A stretch of DNA of 64,000 nucleotides, taken from contig JABFSE010000012.1 of the NCBI GenBank assembly GCA_013140765.1, forward strand, positions 1-64,000, given 5' to 3'. The notes below the pieces were generated by a model that worked only from the letters and a program-made list of their open reading frames with translations, was not told the origin of the DNA and searched no databases. This stretch comes from Sulfuriferula sp. Lineage in GTDB: Bacteria; Pseudomonadota; Gammaproteobacteria; Burkholderiales; Sulfuriferulaceae. Of the stretch, positions 28,284 through 36,550 are shown piece after piece. Position numbers and translations under genes: made by a program. The number at the start of each line of letters is the position of its first letter. Position 1 is the first letter of the stretch.

Positions 28284-31200
28284 TTACACTGTAGTCGGTT
28301 CAGCCTTCGCCCTCGCCTCATGGCTATGATCTGCCGCCATTAGCATGTACATACCAGGCACAACGAACAGGGTGAACAGCGTACCGATTGCCAAGCCGCT
28401 GGCGATAACTAGCCCCATGTTGTAGCGACTTACCGCACCTGCGCCGCTGGCGGTGATGAGCGGCACTACGCCTAGCACCATCGCGGCGGTGGTCATGAGG
28501 ATGGGGCGTAAACGCTGACCTGCGGCTTTTTGTATCGCCGCGCGTTTTGCCAAGCCCAAGCGTTGCAAATTATTGGCAAATTCAACTATCAAAATACCGT
28601 GTTTTGATACCAAACCTATTAAAGTCACCAAGCCCACTTCGGTATAGATGTTGAGCGTGGCGTGCCCTATGCCCAGATTGATGAAAATCAACGCGCCTGC
28701 GATAGACATAGGTACGGATACCAAGATAATCACGGGGTCGCGGAAGCTCTCAAATTGCGCCGCGAGTGCAAGGAAAATAATCACGATAGCGAAGAAGAAA
28801 GTCAGCACCAAGCCGCCTGATTCTTGTACAAACTGACGTGAAGCACCTGCATAATCATAGCTGTAACCTGGCGGTAAGGTTTTTTCAGCCAGATTTTTCA
28901 GCGTTTCCAACGCTTGCCCTTGTGAAACGGTAGGGAAAGCGACACCTTGTATGGTGGCCATGTTTTGCTGTTGGAAATGGTTGATTGTCTCAGGCTGTGT
29001 TTTCATTTCCAAATGCGCAACCGTTGATAATGCCACCATTTGCCCGCTGGCTGTGCGCAAGTAATAATGCTTCAACTGATCTGCATTCAAGCGGTATTGT
29101 TGTTGCACTTGCGGAATCACTTTGTATGCCCGCCCGCTATATTCAAAATAGTTGACATAGCCGCCACCCAGCATCGCCGACAACGCCGATCCTATATCTT
29201 GCATGTTTAGCCCTAATTGCGCCGCCATATTGCGATCTATCACCACCGTGGTTTGGGGTAAATCTATGCGCAAATCAGATTGCAAGAAAATAAAATCACC
29301 CGTTTTTTGCGCGGTTTGCAAGAAGGTTTGCGAAACGTCAAACAGCTTAGCAAATGGTTCTGTCGTCGTAATCACAAACTGTATCGGCAAGCCACGTGCG
29401 CCTGGTAGCGGTGGCGGCTGGAATATCGCGTTTTGTGAGCCTGCAATTTGCGCCAACTCTTTTTGCAATACGGGTTGCAATTCACCTGCTGTTTTTTTAC
29501 GCTCATCCCAAGGCTTCAGCACCATACCACTAATCGCTGACGTTGGCATATTGAGCTGAAAAATATGCGCGGTTTCAGGATGTGAACGGAAGGTGTCATG
29601 CACTTGCTGACCATAGGATTCACGCTGTTTGAGCGTCGCATCGGGTGCGTTAAACGAGGCTGAAATCAGCACACCCTGATCTTCTTGCGGGGCAAGCTCA
29701 GTCATGGCGGTGGTATAAAGAAAATATATCCCGCCCAACATCACCACTGCAAACACCACTATCACGGGCAAATGATTTAACACGCCGTCTAGTTTGCGCT
29801 CGTAATTAGTGTGCAAGCGCATAAACTGCTTATCCAGCCACAACACCAGATGGTCTTGCCAATTGCCGCCGACTTTCTTAGGTGGTCGCAACATGCGCGA
29901 GGCCATCATGGGGGATAGCGTCAGCGCAATCACCGCCGACATCGTTACCGCGCCCACCAAAGTGAATGCAAATTCGGTAAACAACGCGCCCGTTAGCCCG
30001 CTCATAAAGCCTATCGGCACGTACACCGCTATCAACACGATAGTCATAGCAATAATGGGGCTGGCTAATTCACGCGCGGCTTGCGTCGCCGCATCGAACG
30101 GCGATAAACCTTCTTCCAAATGGCGGCTGACGTTTTCTACCACGATAATCGCATCATCGACCACCAAGCCGATAGCCAGCACCAAGGCCAGCAAAGTCAA
30201 CAAATTGATGGAATAGCCCAACGCCAGCATCACCGTAAATGTGCCCACTAATGACAGTGGAATTGCAATTACGGGGATGATGACGGAGCGCAACGAACCG
30301 AGGAAAATAAACACCACGACAGTCACAATCAGTATCGCTTCTATCAGCGTTTTGACGACTTCGTGTATGGATGAATTGACGAACTTAGTCGAGTCATAAA
30401 CGATATTCGCTTTTAGCCCTTGCGGCAATTCGGCCTGCACGCCAGGCATGACCTTACGCACACGTGCCACGACATCGAGCAGATTCGCCCCAGGTGCGAC
30501 TTGTATGCCGATATAGACTGCTTTTTTGCCGTCAAATGCCACGCTAGAATCATAATCATCCGCACCTAGCGTCACGTTAGCTACGTCTTGCAAACGCACT
30601 ACCGCACCCGCATTTTGCTTAATTATCATGTCTTTGAAAGCAGCTAATGAATTTAGCGCAGTGGACGCATTAAGGTTAATCTGCACCATCTGCCCTTTGG
30701 ATTGCCCGCTGGATGACAGGTAATTATTCGCCGCCAATGCGCTATATACATCCGCCGCCGTCAGATTCACAGCCGCCAATTTTTGCGGGTCTAACCAAGC
30801 ACGTAGGGCGAAATTTTTCGCGCCCAATAGTTCTGCATTTTGCACGCCTTCTACCGATTGCAATTTAGGTTGCACTGAACGCACCAGATAATCAGTCACC
30901 TGATTAGGCTTCAGCACATCGCTGTAAAAACCGATATACATTGCGTCAATAGTCTGGCCTATACTCACCGACATGGTCGGTTTTTGCGCTTGCGGTGGCA
31001 ATTGATTGAGCACCGCATTGACCTTGGTATTGATTTCGGTTAGTGCCTTATCTGGTGCATAATTCAGACGCAAATTCGCGGTAATCGTACTCACCCCCGC
31101 GACACTGCTAGAGGTCATGTAATCAATACCGTTCGCCTGCGCCACTGCGTTTTCTAGCGGCGTGGTAATAAAGCTCGCCACCAAATTCGCGTCAGCACCT

Positions 31201-31382
31201 GGATAAGCCGTGCTCACTGTCACCACAGCGTTCTGTGTAAATGGAAACTGCAATATCGGCAATGTGCCCAAAGAGCGCAAACCCAGCACTAATATCACCA
31301 AACTAATCACCGTAGCGAGTACGGGGCGCTCAACAAATATATCGGTAAATTTCCGCATTACCGCGCGTGCCGATGTACTCAT
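28284..31382 (-). CDS. RND multidrug efflux permease (HAE1 family)
   Basis: This 1032-residue inner-membrane pump has 12 membrane segments and two large periplasmic loops, the normal AcrB/MexB layout. The proton-relay motif GLVVDDAIIVVEN in the fourth membrane segment and the repeat-like C-terminal half (TLIGLVSKHGILIVEFANN) are visible. It exports hydrophobic drugs, solvents or metabolites through the adaptor and outer-membrane partners encoded just upstream. It is the last gene of the marR-OMF-MFP-RND operon and overlaps the adaptor gene by 4 bp. Substrate specificity cannot be read from sequence. Confidence 0.93.
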   Translation of the reverse strand: MSTSARAVMRKFTDIFVERPVLATVISLVILVLGLRSLGTLPILQFPFTQNAVVTVSTAYPGADANLVASFITTPLENAVAQANGIDYMTSSSVAGVSTITANLRLNYAPDKALTEINTKVNAVLNQLPPQAQKPTMSVSIGQTIDAMYIGFYSDVLKPNQVTDYLVRSVQPKLQSVEGVQNAELLGAKNFALRAWLDPQKLAAVNLTAADVYSALAANNYLSSSGQSKGQMVQINLNASTALNSLAAFKDMIIKQNAGAVVRLQDVANVTLGADDYDSSVAFDGKKAVYIGIQVAPGANLLDVVARVRKVMPGVQAELPQGLKANIVYDSTKFVNSSIHEVVKTLIEAILIVTVVVFIFLGSLRSVIIPVIAIPLSLVGTFTVMLALGYSINLLTLLALVLAIGLVVDDAIIVVENVSRHLEEGLSPFDAATQAARELASPIIAMTIVLIAVYVPIGFMSGLTGALFTEFAFTLVGAVTMSAVIALTLSPMMASRMLRPPKKVGGNWQDHLVLWLDKQFMRLHTNYERKLDGVLNHLPVIVVFAVVMLGGIYFLYTTAMTELAPQEDQGVLISASFNAPDATLKQRESYGQQVHDTFRSHPETAHIFQLNMPTSAISGMVLKPWDERKKTAGELQPVLQKELAQIAGSQNAIFQPPPLPGARGLPIQFVITTTEPFAKLFDVSQTFLQTAQKTGDFIFLQSDLRIDLPQTTVVIDRNMAAQLGLNMQDIGSALSAMLGGGYVNYFEYSGRAYKVIPQVQQQYRLNADQLKHYYLRTASGQMVALSTVAHLEMKTQPETINHFQQQNMATIQGVAFPTVSQGQALETLKNLAEKTLPPGYSYDYAGASRQFVQESGGLVLTFFFAIVIIFLALAAQFESFRDPVIILVSVPMSIAGALIFINLGIGHATLNIYTEVGLVTLIGLVSKHGILIVEFANNLQRLGLAKRAAIQKAAGQRLRPILMTTAAMVLGVVPLITASGAGAVSRYNMGLVIASGLAIGTLFTLFVVPGMYMLMAADHSHEARAKAEPTTV

Positions 31383-32521
31383 TCGTCTTTTACCGTTGGG
31401 CTAGGGTTGTTACTTGGTTGTACGCTGTTATTTACAAAAACCAGCGAGCCATTATGGAGCTTGAGCTGACCCGCTGTGACCACGGTTTCTCCCGCTTTCA
31501 AGCCTGAAATCACCGCAACTTGGTCGCCACGCATCATGCCTGTGGTGACAAAACGTTGTGTCGCGGTTAGTTTTTCTTTGCCATCTGCGCCCTTACCTGC
31601 GGATGTGACGACAAATACCGTACTGCCAAAAGGATTGTAAGCAATGGCGGCATTGGGCAAGGTAATCCATTGTTGCGCCGTGCCATTGCCCACTCGCGCC
31701 GTTGCAAACATACCCGGTAATAATTCGCCATGTGGGTTCGCCAATTTAACGCGCACTTTCAGATTGCGTGTCGCTGTGTCAATTTGGGGTTCTATCGCAT
31801 TGATTTCGCCCACGTAGCTTTTATCAGGCTGGGCATTGCTCGTCACACTGACTTTTGCACCGAGTTTAACCACACTCATTTGTGATTGTGGCACGGTAAA
31901 GTCTAGGTTAATCGGGTCTAGTTTTTGCAAGCTCACCACTGCAGTACCTGGTGCGACATACTGACCTAAATCCACTTGGCGTATGCCTAACTGCCCTGCA
32001 AACGGCGCACGTATGGTTTTTTGTGCAATTAAGGCTTGCTGTGCGGCAACCTGTGCCTGTGTCGCCTTTAGATTAGCAGCACTGGCATCCACTTGCGCCT
32101 GACTCACCGCCTGAATTTTGAATTGTGCTAAATCACGCTCGTAATTCAACTTTGCCAACGCCGCATTTGCCTGTAATTGCGGCAATTGCGCAACTAGCGG
32201 TGCGGCATTCAACGCCACGAGCACCTGCCCCGCCTGCGCCATTTTGCCAGATTCAAAATGTATCGCCGTCACCAAGCCGCTGACTTCTGCCGCCAACGTT
32301 GTGCCCATAGCGGCTCGCAACGTACCGACGGCATCCACAGTCGGTTGCCAGCTTTCAAATTTAGTCACCGTCGTCGCCACCGCTTGCGGCGGATTCGCCA
32401 TGCCGCCGATGGCTTTTTGTATCATTTTATTGCGGAATTGCTGGAAACCGTATATCCCGCCAAACACCAATGCCGCCGCAGACAGCATAATGACCATGCG
32501 TTTTGTTGTGCCTTTACTCAT
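31379..32521 (-). CDS. RND efflux periplasmic adaptor (membrane fusion protein)
   Basis: This 380-residue protein has an N-terminal membrane anchor (residues ~10-25) and no lipobox. A biotinyl-lipoyl-like domain flanks an alpha-helical hairpin rich in Ala and Gln (about 95-165), followed by beta-barrel and membrane-proximal domains. GQLGIRQVDLGQYVAPG is the typical second lipoyl half-motif. It bridges the permease and the outer-membrane channel. It overlaps both neighbours by 4 bp, so the three parts are made together. Confidence 0.92.
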   Translation of the reverse strand: MSKGTTKRMVIMLSAAALVFGGIYGFQQFRNKMIQKAIGGMANPPQAVATTVTKFESWQPTVDAVGTLRAAMGTTLAAEVSGLVTAIHFESGKMAQAGQVLVALNAAPLVAQLPQLQANAALAKLNYERDLAQFKIQAVSQAQVDASAANLKATQAQVAAQQALIAQKTIRAPFAGQLGIRQVDLGQYVAPGTAVVSLQKLDPINLDFTVPQSQMSVVKLGAKVSVTSNAQPDKSYVGEINAIEPQIDTATRNLKVRVKLANPHGELLPGMFATARVGNGTAQQWITLPNAAIAYNPFGSTVFVVTSAGKGADGKEKLTATQRFVTTGMMRGDQVAVISGLKAGETVVTAGQLKLHNGSLVFVNNSVQPSNNPSPTVKDE

Positions 32522-34002
32522 TTTTCAACTCCAGATTGTTGCGCCGCAATAGTGGTAGATGGCGTATTCATGCCGCCGCCCATCGCTTGATAAAATGCTA
32601 CCGTGTCAGTTAAACGTTGTGTTTGTGCGGCGACCAACGCAATTTGCGTTTGTTGTGCTTGCTGTTGCGCCGTCAATAATTGTAAATACGTTGCGCTACC
32701 GATTTTGTATTGCTGTTGCACCAGATTTAACGCCGCCTGTGCTGATTGATAAGCCTGTGCCTGCGCTTGCAAAATTTGCGCGTCGCTGTCTAGCACTTGC
32801 AATACATCAGCCACATTGCGGAACGCTTGCAAGACGGTGACGCGATAATTTGCCGCCGCCGCATCAAAGCTCGCTTCTGCACCTTTAATCCCTGCCTGCA
32901 AACCGCCATTAAACAAAGGTTGCACCAACTGGCTTGCTAACCCCCAGACGATAGAGCCCGCACCAAACAAACTCGAAGCCGCCAAGGCTTGCGAACCTAA
33001 ATTAGCCGACAAATTGATTTGCGGATAAGCACTCGCCACTGCCACGCCATATTGCGCACTCGCCGCGTGAAATAGTGCTTCCGAAGCCTGAATATCGGGC
33101 CGCTGACGCACTAACGCAGACGGCACAACCAAAGGTAGTGCTGTCGGCAACTGAAAATCAGCCAAAGTAAATTGCGGCAACTGCGCTTCAGCAGGCGTTT
33201 TATCTATCAACGTCGCCAACAAAGTGCGCGTCTGTGCCAGCCTGTTTTGTAATGCGGGGAGTGTCGCTTGCGTTTGCGCCAACAAAGTTTGCAAGCTCAA
33301 CACATCGCCCTGCGCAATCGCGCCGAGTTGATAGCGTTTTTGCGCAATGTCTAATTGCTGTTGCTGCGCGGCAATAATTGCCATCGTCGCTTTAATCTGT
33401 GCATCATACTGTGCCTGCGACATCGCCGTCGTCACCACATTTGCCGCCAAGGTTAATTGCGCACCTTGCAGTTGATAACGCTGATAATCCGCTTGCGCCG
33501 CGTAACCCTCTAACGCACGACGATTGCCACCGAACAAATCGAAATTATAAGTAACGTTGACACCCGCGTTATATATCTCATAAATCCGCTCACCGCCCGC
33601 CAAACCTATGCCCGAATTATTTGACTTTTGCTTCTGTGCGCCCAGCTTTGCACTCACCAAAGGATAACGCGTCGCGCCAGACTGGGCGGCATAAACTTGT
33701 TGCGATTGACGCAAAGTTGCCTCCGCCGCCGCCAAGCTAGGGCTAGATGCCAACGCCTGTGCCACCAACGTATTTAATTTATCAGAATGAAATGCGTACC
33801 ACCAAGCCACTGATACCGACGGAGCAAGCTGGAATTGTTGCGCCTCGCCCAAGGGTAAATCCGCCGCTACCGTTGACTTGAGCGGCTGTTGTTTATACGT
33901 CGCCACTGCAGGTGCGGCAGGCGCGTTAAAATCAGGTCCGACCGCCGTACACGCGACTAACGGCAAAGTCGCCAGCACAGCAGTTAATAAACGTGTATTC
34001 AT
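32518..34002 (-). CDS. Outer-membrane efflux lipoprotein (NodT/OprM family)
   Basis: This 494-residue TolC-like channel starts with a lipoprotein signal, lipobox LVAC. The two internally repeated helical halves carry the usual SQARYPLVSA-like and SAYPQINLSANLG segments. The ORF track starts 23 codons upstream, but ATG 34002 is preferred because AGAGGT precedes it and the lipoprotein signal begins there. The chosen start leaves only 1 nt after the marR stop codon, so it is probably coupled. It forms the exit duct for the RND pump. Confidence 0.9.
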   Translation of the reverse strand: MNTRLLTAVLATLPLVACTAVGPDFNAPAAPAVATYKQQPLKSTVAADLPLGEAQQFQLAPSVSVAWWYAFHSDKLNTLVAQALASSPSLAAAEATLRQSQQVYAAQSGATRYPLVSAKLGAQKQKSNNSGIGLAGGERIYEIYNAGVNVTYNFDLFGGNRRALEGYAAQADYQRYQLQGAQLTLAANVVTTAMSQAQYDAQIKATMAIIAAQQQQLDIAQKRYQLGAIAQGDVLSLQTLLAQTQATLPALQNRLAQTRTLLATLIDKTPAEAQLPQFTLADFQLPTALPLVVPSALVRQRPDIQASEALFHAASAQYGVAVASAYPQINLSANLGSQALAASSLFGAGSIVWGLASQLVQPLFNGGLQAGIKGAEASFDAAAANYRVTVLQAFRNVADVLQVLDSDAQILQAQAQAYQSAQAALNLVQQQYKIGSATYLQLLTAQQQAQQTQIALVAAQTQRLTDTVAFYQAMGGGMNTPSTTIAAQQSGVEK

Positions 34003-34003
34003 A

Positions 34004-34570
34004 TTACCTCTTGATTTCTGTGCACAATGCACACATAGCCACAGCCGTGCTATCTGCTGGTGGGAACGCATTAAAACTGCTCAATTTATCCAGCAACTTA
34101 CGTTGCAAAGTTTCCATCTGGCTCTTTTCAGCCGTACTAAAATCCTGCCAAATCGCCTCATATACCGCCCATTGTTTAGGCATTACCGCCTCGACCAAGG
34201 CGACACCTGCCTCGGTCAACGTCAATATCATTTTGCGCCTATCCTCAACATGCTCGCGCCGACTGAGCCAACCCTTAGCCACCATTTCATCAGCAAATCG
34301 CGTGATATGCGTACGTGACGAACTCAATACATAACTTAAATCGCTAGGGAAAATATACCGCTCCGTACTCGAATAAATCATCACCAGCGCAGTCCATATC
34401 GTGTCGTTGATACCGTAAGGCTGGAGATTATGATTCATCAGCTCCTGCAACTTTTTCGTTACCATCATCTGCATACGCGACAACATCACCTCTTGACGTG
34501 GTTGCCCAGCCAGCTGTTCCGCCACATTATCCAAACGCTGCTCAAAAACAGCCAAACATTGATTAACCAT
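34004..34570 (-). CDS. MarR-family regulator of the efflux operon
   Basis: This 188-residue regulator has a winged helix (about residues 80-130). Its recognition region SSSRTHITRFADEMVAKGWL and wing RREHVEDRRKMILTLTEAG match MarR/EmrR proteins. It is the first gene of the efflux operon and its promoter holds a perfect 10-bp inverted repeat, so it most likely represses itself and the pump until a small ligand binds. The C-terminus ends in two cysteines (MCALCTEIKR), which could be redox-active; that is speculation. Confidence 0.9.
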   Translation of the reverse strand: MVNQCLAVFEQRLDNVAEQLAGQPRQEVMLSRMQMMVTKKLQELMNHNLQPYGINDTIWTALVMIYSSTERYIFPSDLSYVLSSSRTHITRFADEMVAKGWLSRREHVEDRRKMILTLTEAGVALVEAVMPKQWAVYEAIWQDFSTAEKSQMETLQRKLLDKLSSFNAFPPADSTAVAMCALCTEIKR

Positions 34571-34597
34571 CCCACACCACCCTTAAACTAACTCAGT

Positions 34598-34629
34598 TAA
34601 TAGTAACCTACGTTACTATTATGCGTCAA
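34598..34629 (-). promoter_or_regulatory. marR-RND operon promoter with MarR operator
   Basis: A perfect inverted repeat TAATAGTAAC / GTTACTATTA with a 4-nt spacer lies at 34598-34621. On the minus strand, -35 TTGACG (34624-34629) and -10 TACTAT (34600-34605) are spaced 18 bp, so the repeat fills the core promoter. A smaller palindrome TAACT-C-AGTTA (34589-34599) follows. This is the usual position of a MarR operator. Binding by the product of the first gene is inferred. Confidence 0.72.
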
Positions 34630-34652
34630 CCACGCTTATATTAAATAAAAAC

Positions 34653-34681
34653 TTGACACATACATACCAGTCGGTATCTAA
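34653..34681 (+). promoter_or_regulatory. tetR promoter with ATACC-N4-GGTAT operator
   Basis: A consensus -35 TTGACA (34653-34658) and a -10-like TATCTA (34675-34680) are spaced 16 bp. The inverted repeat ATACC-AGTC-GGTAT (34664-34677) lies between and over them. A related site, GATACCA-N6-TGGTATC, stands before the AhpD-like gene at 35496-35515, linking the two. The ORF track's TTG start for tetR is this -35 box and is rejected. Confidence 0.7.
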
Positions 34682-34688
34682 TTGCCTC

Positions 34689-35303
34689 ATGGAAACGACA
34701 AACCCCGACTTGACGCGCAACAAACTACTCAACGCCGCTTTCTGTGAAATGCACAGGCAAGGCTATCAAGGCACGAGCATTGCCGATATTTTGCAACAAA
34801 CCGCTTTGACCAAAGGTGCGCTATACCACCATTTTCCCACTAAGCACGCACTGGGCTTGGCCGTCATCGACGAAGTTATCGCACCTTTTTTAAGCCAGAA
34901 GGTCATCCGCCCCTTGTATGACAGCCCCACCCCAATTACCACCTTGCTAGACATACTTAGCCGTGCAGGCGAATTAGGTGATGAAGGCATCATGCTAGGC
35001 TGTCCGCTCAATAACCTCATGCAGGAAATGAGCCCGCTAGACGAGCAATTTAGGCATCAGTTAAATAATGTATTAGAAATCTGGCAGTTAGCCCTACACG
35101 ATGCGCTGATAACAGGGCAACAACAAAAAATAATCAAACCTGATATAGACATTGCCGCCGCCGCATTATTTATCGTTTCAGCTTGGGAAGGCTGTTATAG
35201 CATTGCCAAAAACAAGCAATCGCCAGCCGCTTTTAAGTCATGTATGACGCAATTAAAAAGCTATATACATAGTTTATGTTTAAGAGACCTTTGCACGACG
35301 TAG
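34689..35303 (+). CDS. TetR-family repressor with C-terminus rewritten by a MITE
   Basis: This 204-residue regulator has a typical TetR helix-turn-helix (about residues 10-55, with YQGTSIADILQQTALTKGALYHHFPTKHALG), close to the NemR/AcuR-type subgroup. ATG 34689 is chosen because it lies just downstream of the promoter. The last six codons and the stop lie inside MITE copy 2, which begins at 35284, so the original C-terminus has been replaced. It probably controls itself and the AhpD-like gene downstream through shared ATACC/GGTAT half-sites. The inducer is unknown. Confidence 0.85.
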   Translation: METTNPDLTRNKLLNAAFCEMHRQGYQGTSIADILQQTALTKGALYHHFPTKHALGLAVIDEVIAPFLSQKVIRPLYDSPTPITTLLDILSRAGELGDEGIMLGCPLNNLMQEMSPLDEQFRHQLNNVLEIWQLALHDALITGQQQKIIKPDIDIAAAALFIVSAWEGCYSIAKNKQSPAAFKSCMTQLKSYIHSLCLRDLCTT

Positions 35304-35423
35304 CGAGCGCAGTCCAAATGAGGCGGAAATCAGCGAAAAAGCGGAATGTACAAGTAGTACATGAGCATTTTGAGCTGAGTTCCAACGAAGTATGAATAAG
35401 CGCAGTCATCGTGCAACGGTCTC
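35284..35423. mobile_element. MITE-like element, copy 2
   Basis: This 140-bp element has the same ends as copy 1 (GAGACCTTTGCACGA ... TCGTGCAACGGTCTC) and is flanked by the direct repeat TTTAA (35279-35283 and 35424-35428), again a 5-bp duplication. It starts within the tetR coding region and supplies that gene's stop codon. Differences from copy 1 are a 1-nt indel and several substitutions near both ends. No transposase is encoded. Confidence 0.85.
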
Positions 35424-35437
35424 TTTAAGTGATTTTG

Positions 35438-35459
35438 ACTAAACAGCACCTTGTTTAGT
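35438..35459. promoter_or_regulatory. Inverted repeat ACTAAACA-N6-TGTTTAGT
   Basis: Perfect 8-bp arms with a 6-nt spacer lie between the MITE and the AhpD-like gene. There is no T-run on the right side, so a terminator is unlikely. A second small hairpin, CGGCAT / ATGCCG (35468-35487), follows. Either may be an operator or a leader structure. Confidence 0.45.
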
Positions 35460-35495
35460 TATAAGTACGGCATAGTTCATCATGCCGATTTTTAA

Positions 35496-35515
35496 GATAC
35501 CAAATGGTTGGTATC
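35496..35515 (+). promoter_or_regulatory. Putative TetR operator upstream of the AhpD-like gene
   Basis: Perfect inverted repeat GATACCA-AATGGT-TGGTATC, 21 nt before the start codon. Its half-sites match those in the tetR promoter (ATACC/GGTAT), although the spacing is 8 rather than 4 bases. This makes the downstream gene a likely target of the TetR protein. Confidence 0.6.
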
Positions 35516-35536
35516 TGTTATTTTTAGGAGCTGAAA

Positions 35537-36067
35537 ATGTCATTACTGCACACATCCACCCCAGAAAACGCAACAGGACAAGTCAAAGAAATATACGACC
35601 AAATCACCGCCGCATTTGGTCACGTTCCCAACGCCCTACAAACTCTCAGCACCAGCCCCGCATTATTGGCAAAGCAATGGCAAACTATAGGTTATTACAT
35701 GCAGCATCCGCATTTGAGTTTTAATCTACTCGCCATGTTGCGCATGTTAATTTCAGAAAAAACAGGCTGTCATTACTGCGTCGGTTTTAATGCCGCCATG
35801 CTCGTCAACATGGGCGGTGTCAGCCTAGAGCAAATCGCCGCCACTAAACAAGATCCACAAAACGCACCCTTGCCCGCTGGCGAATTAGCCATGTTGTTAT
35901 TCGTGCTACGCGCCACGCAAGGCACGCCTGCGACAGCTGACGACATCGCCCAACTAAAAGCCGCAGGCTGGAACGATACCGACATCTACGACGCACTCGC
36001 ACATGGCGCATCCATGGTTGCCACTGATATTATTTTTAACACCCTAGGTATCAACAACGATTTTTAA
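35537..36067 (+). CDS. Carboxymuconolactone decarboxylase/AhpD-like peroxidase-related protein
   Basis: This 176-residue protein has the AhpD-type motif EKTGCHYCVGFN with a redox CxxC near residues 78-81. AhpD-like proteins are alkylhydroperoxidases or disulfide reductants; related ones handle reactive aldehydes or quinones. A good RBS (AGGAG) precedes ATG 35537. Downstream of a TetR gene with matching operators, it is likely an inducible stress-defence enzyme. No partner peroxiredoxin is nearby. Confidence 0.87.
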   Translation: MSLLHTSTPENATGQVKEIYDQITAAFGHVPNALQTLSTSPALLAKQWQTIGYYMQHPHLSFNLLAMLRMLISEKTGCHYCVGFNAAMLVNMGGVSLEQIAATKQDPQNAPLPAGELAMLLFVLRATQGTPATADDIAQLKAAGWNDTDIYDALAHGASMVATDIIFNTLGINNDF

Positions 36068-36079
36068 CACCGCAAACAC

Positions 36080-36110
36080 CCTAGACGCAATAGCAGTGCG
36101 TCTAGGTTTA
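36080..36110 (+). terminator. Terminator after the AhpD-like gene
   Basis: A perfect 10-bp stem CCTAGACGCA / TGCGTCTAGG with a 7-nt loop is followed by TTTA. It lies 13 nt after the stop codon. Confidence 0.75.
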
Positions 36111-36288
36111 ACATACTGATTTTTATCAGCACCCATGTCATGAACAGATTGCGCTATCAATCCAACTGCCATAAACTGATCATTAAGTTAGTCGTTTATT
36201 CATCGTGAAGCATTATTAGCTGACTGGGAACTAGCTATCACTGGACAGACTCCGTTTGCAATAGAACCACTCCGATAGAGAGGTATAT

Positions 36289-36531
36289 ATGGAATTAGTT
36301 ACTCACGCAGTGCCTAGGGAAGACTTTACTTTAGAGCTCTGGTTTAACACAGGCGATCATCGTTTATTTGATGCCAGCCCCTATCTTACACAGGGTGTAT
36401 TTACACGACTACAGGACATCAACTTATTCAAGCAAGCATTCGTTGCACTAGATACCGTGTGCTGGCCAGGCGACTTAGATATTGCCCCCGAAACACTGTA
36501 TGACCGCTCATTACCATTTGATGCGCCCTAA
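36289..36531 (+). CDS. DUF2442-family small protein
   Basis: This 80-residue protein matches the DUF2442 pattern: an early LELWFNTGDHRLFDASPYL, then GVFTRLQDINLFKQAFV, and the ending WPGDLDIAPETLYDRS. Members often sit next to DUF4160 toxin-like proteins, but no such partner is adjacent here. AGAGAGG precedes the ATG. It is convergent with cbbO, with 19 nt between the stops. Function unknown. Confidence 0.8.
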   Translation: MELVTHAVPREDFTLELWFNTGDHRLFDASPYLTQGVFTRLQDINLFKQAFVALDTVCWPGDLDIAPETLYDRSLPFDAP

Positions 36532-36550
36532 CAGGCAGTGCGCACCCCCA

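Noticed and set aside
34003-34071. 23-codon extension of the outer-membrane efflux protein
   Set aside because: It overlaps marR and would bury the lipoprotein signal.
34653-34688. TTG start for tetR from the ORF track
   Set aside because: The TTG is part of the -35 box TTGACA and the next 30 bp form the operator and -10.
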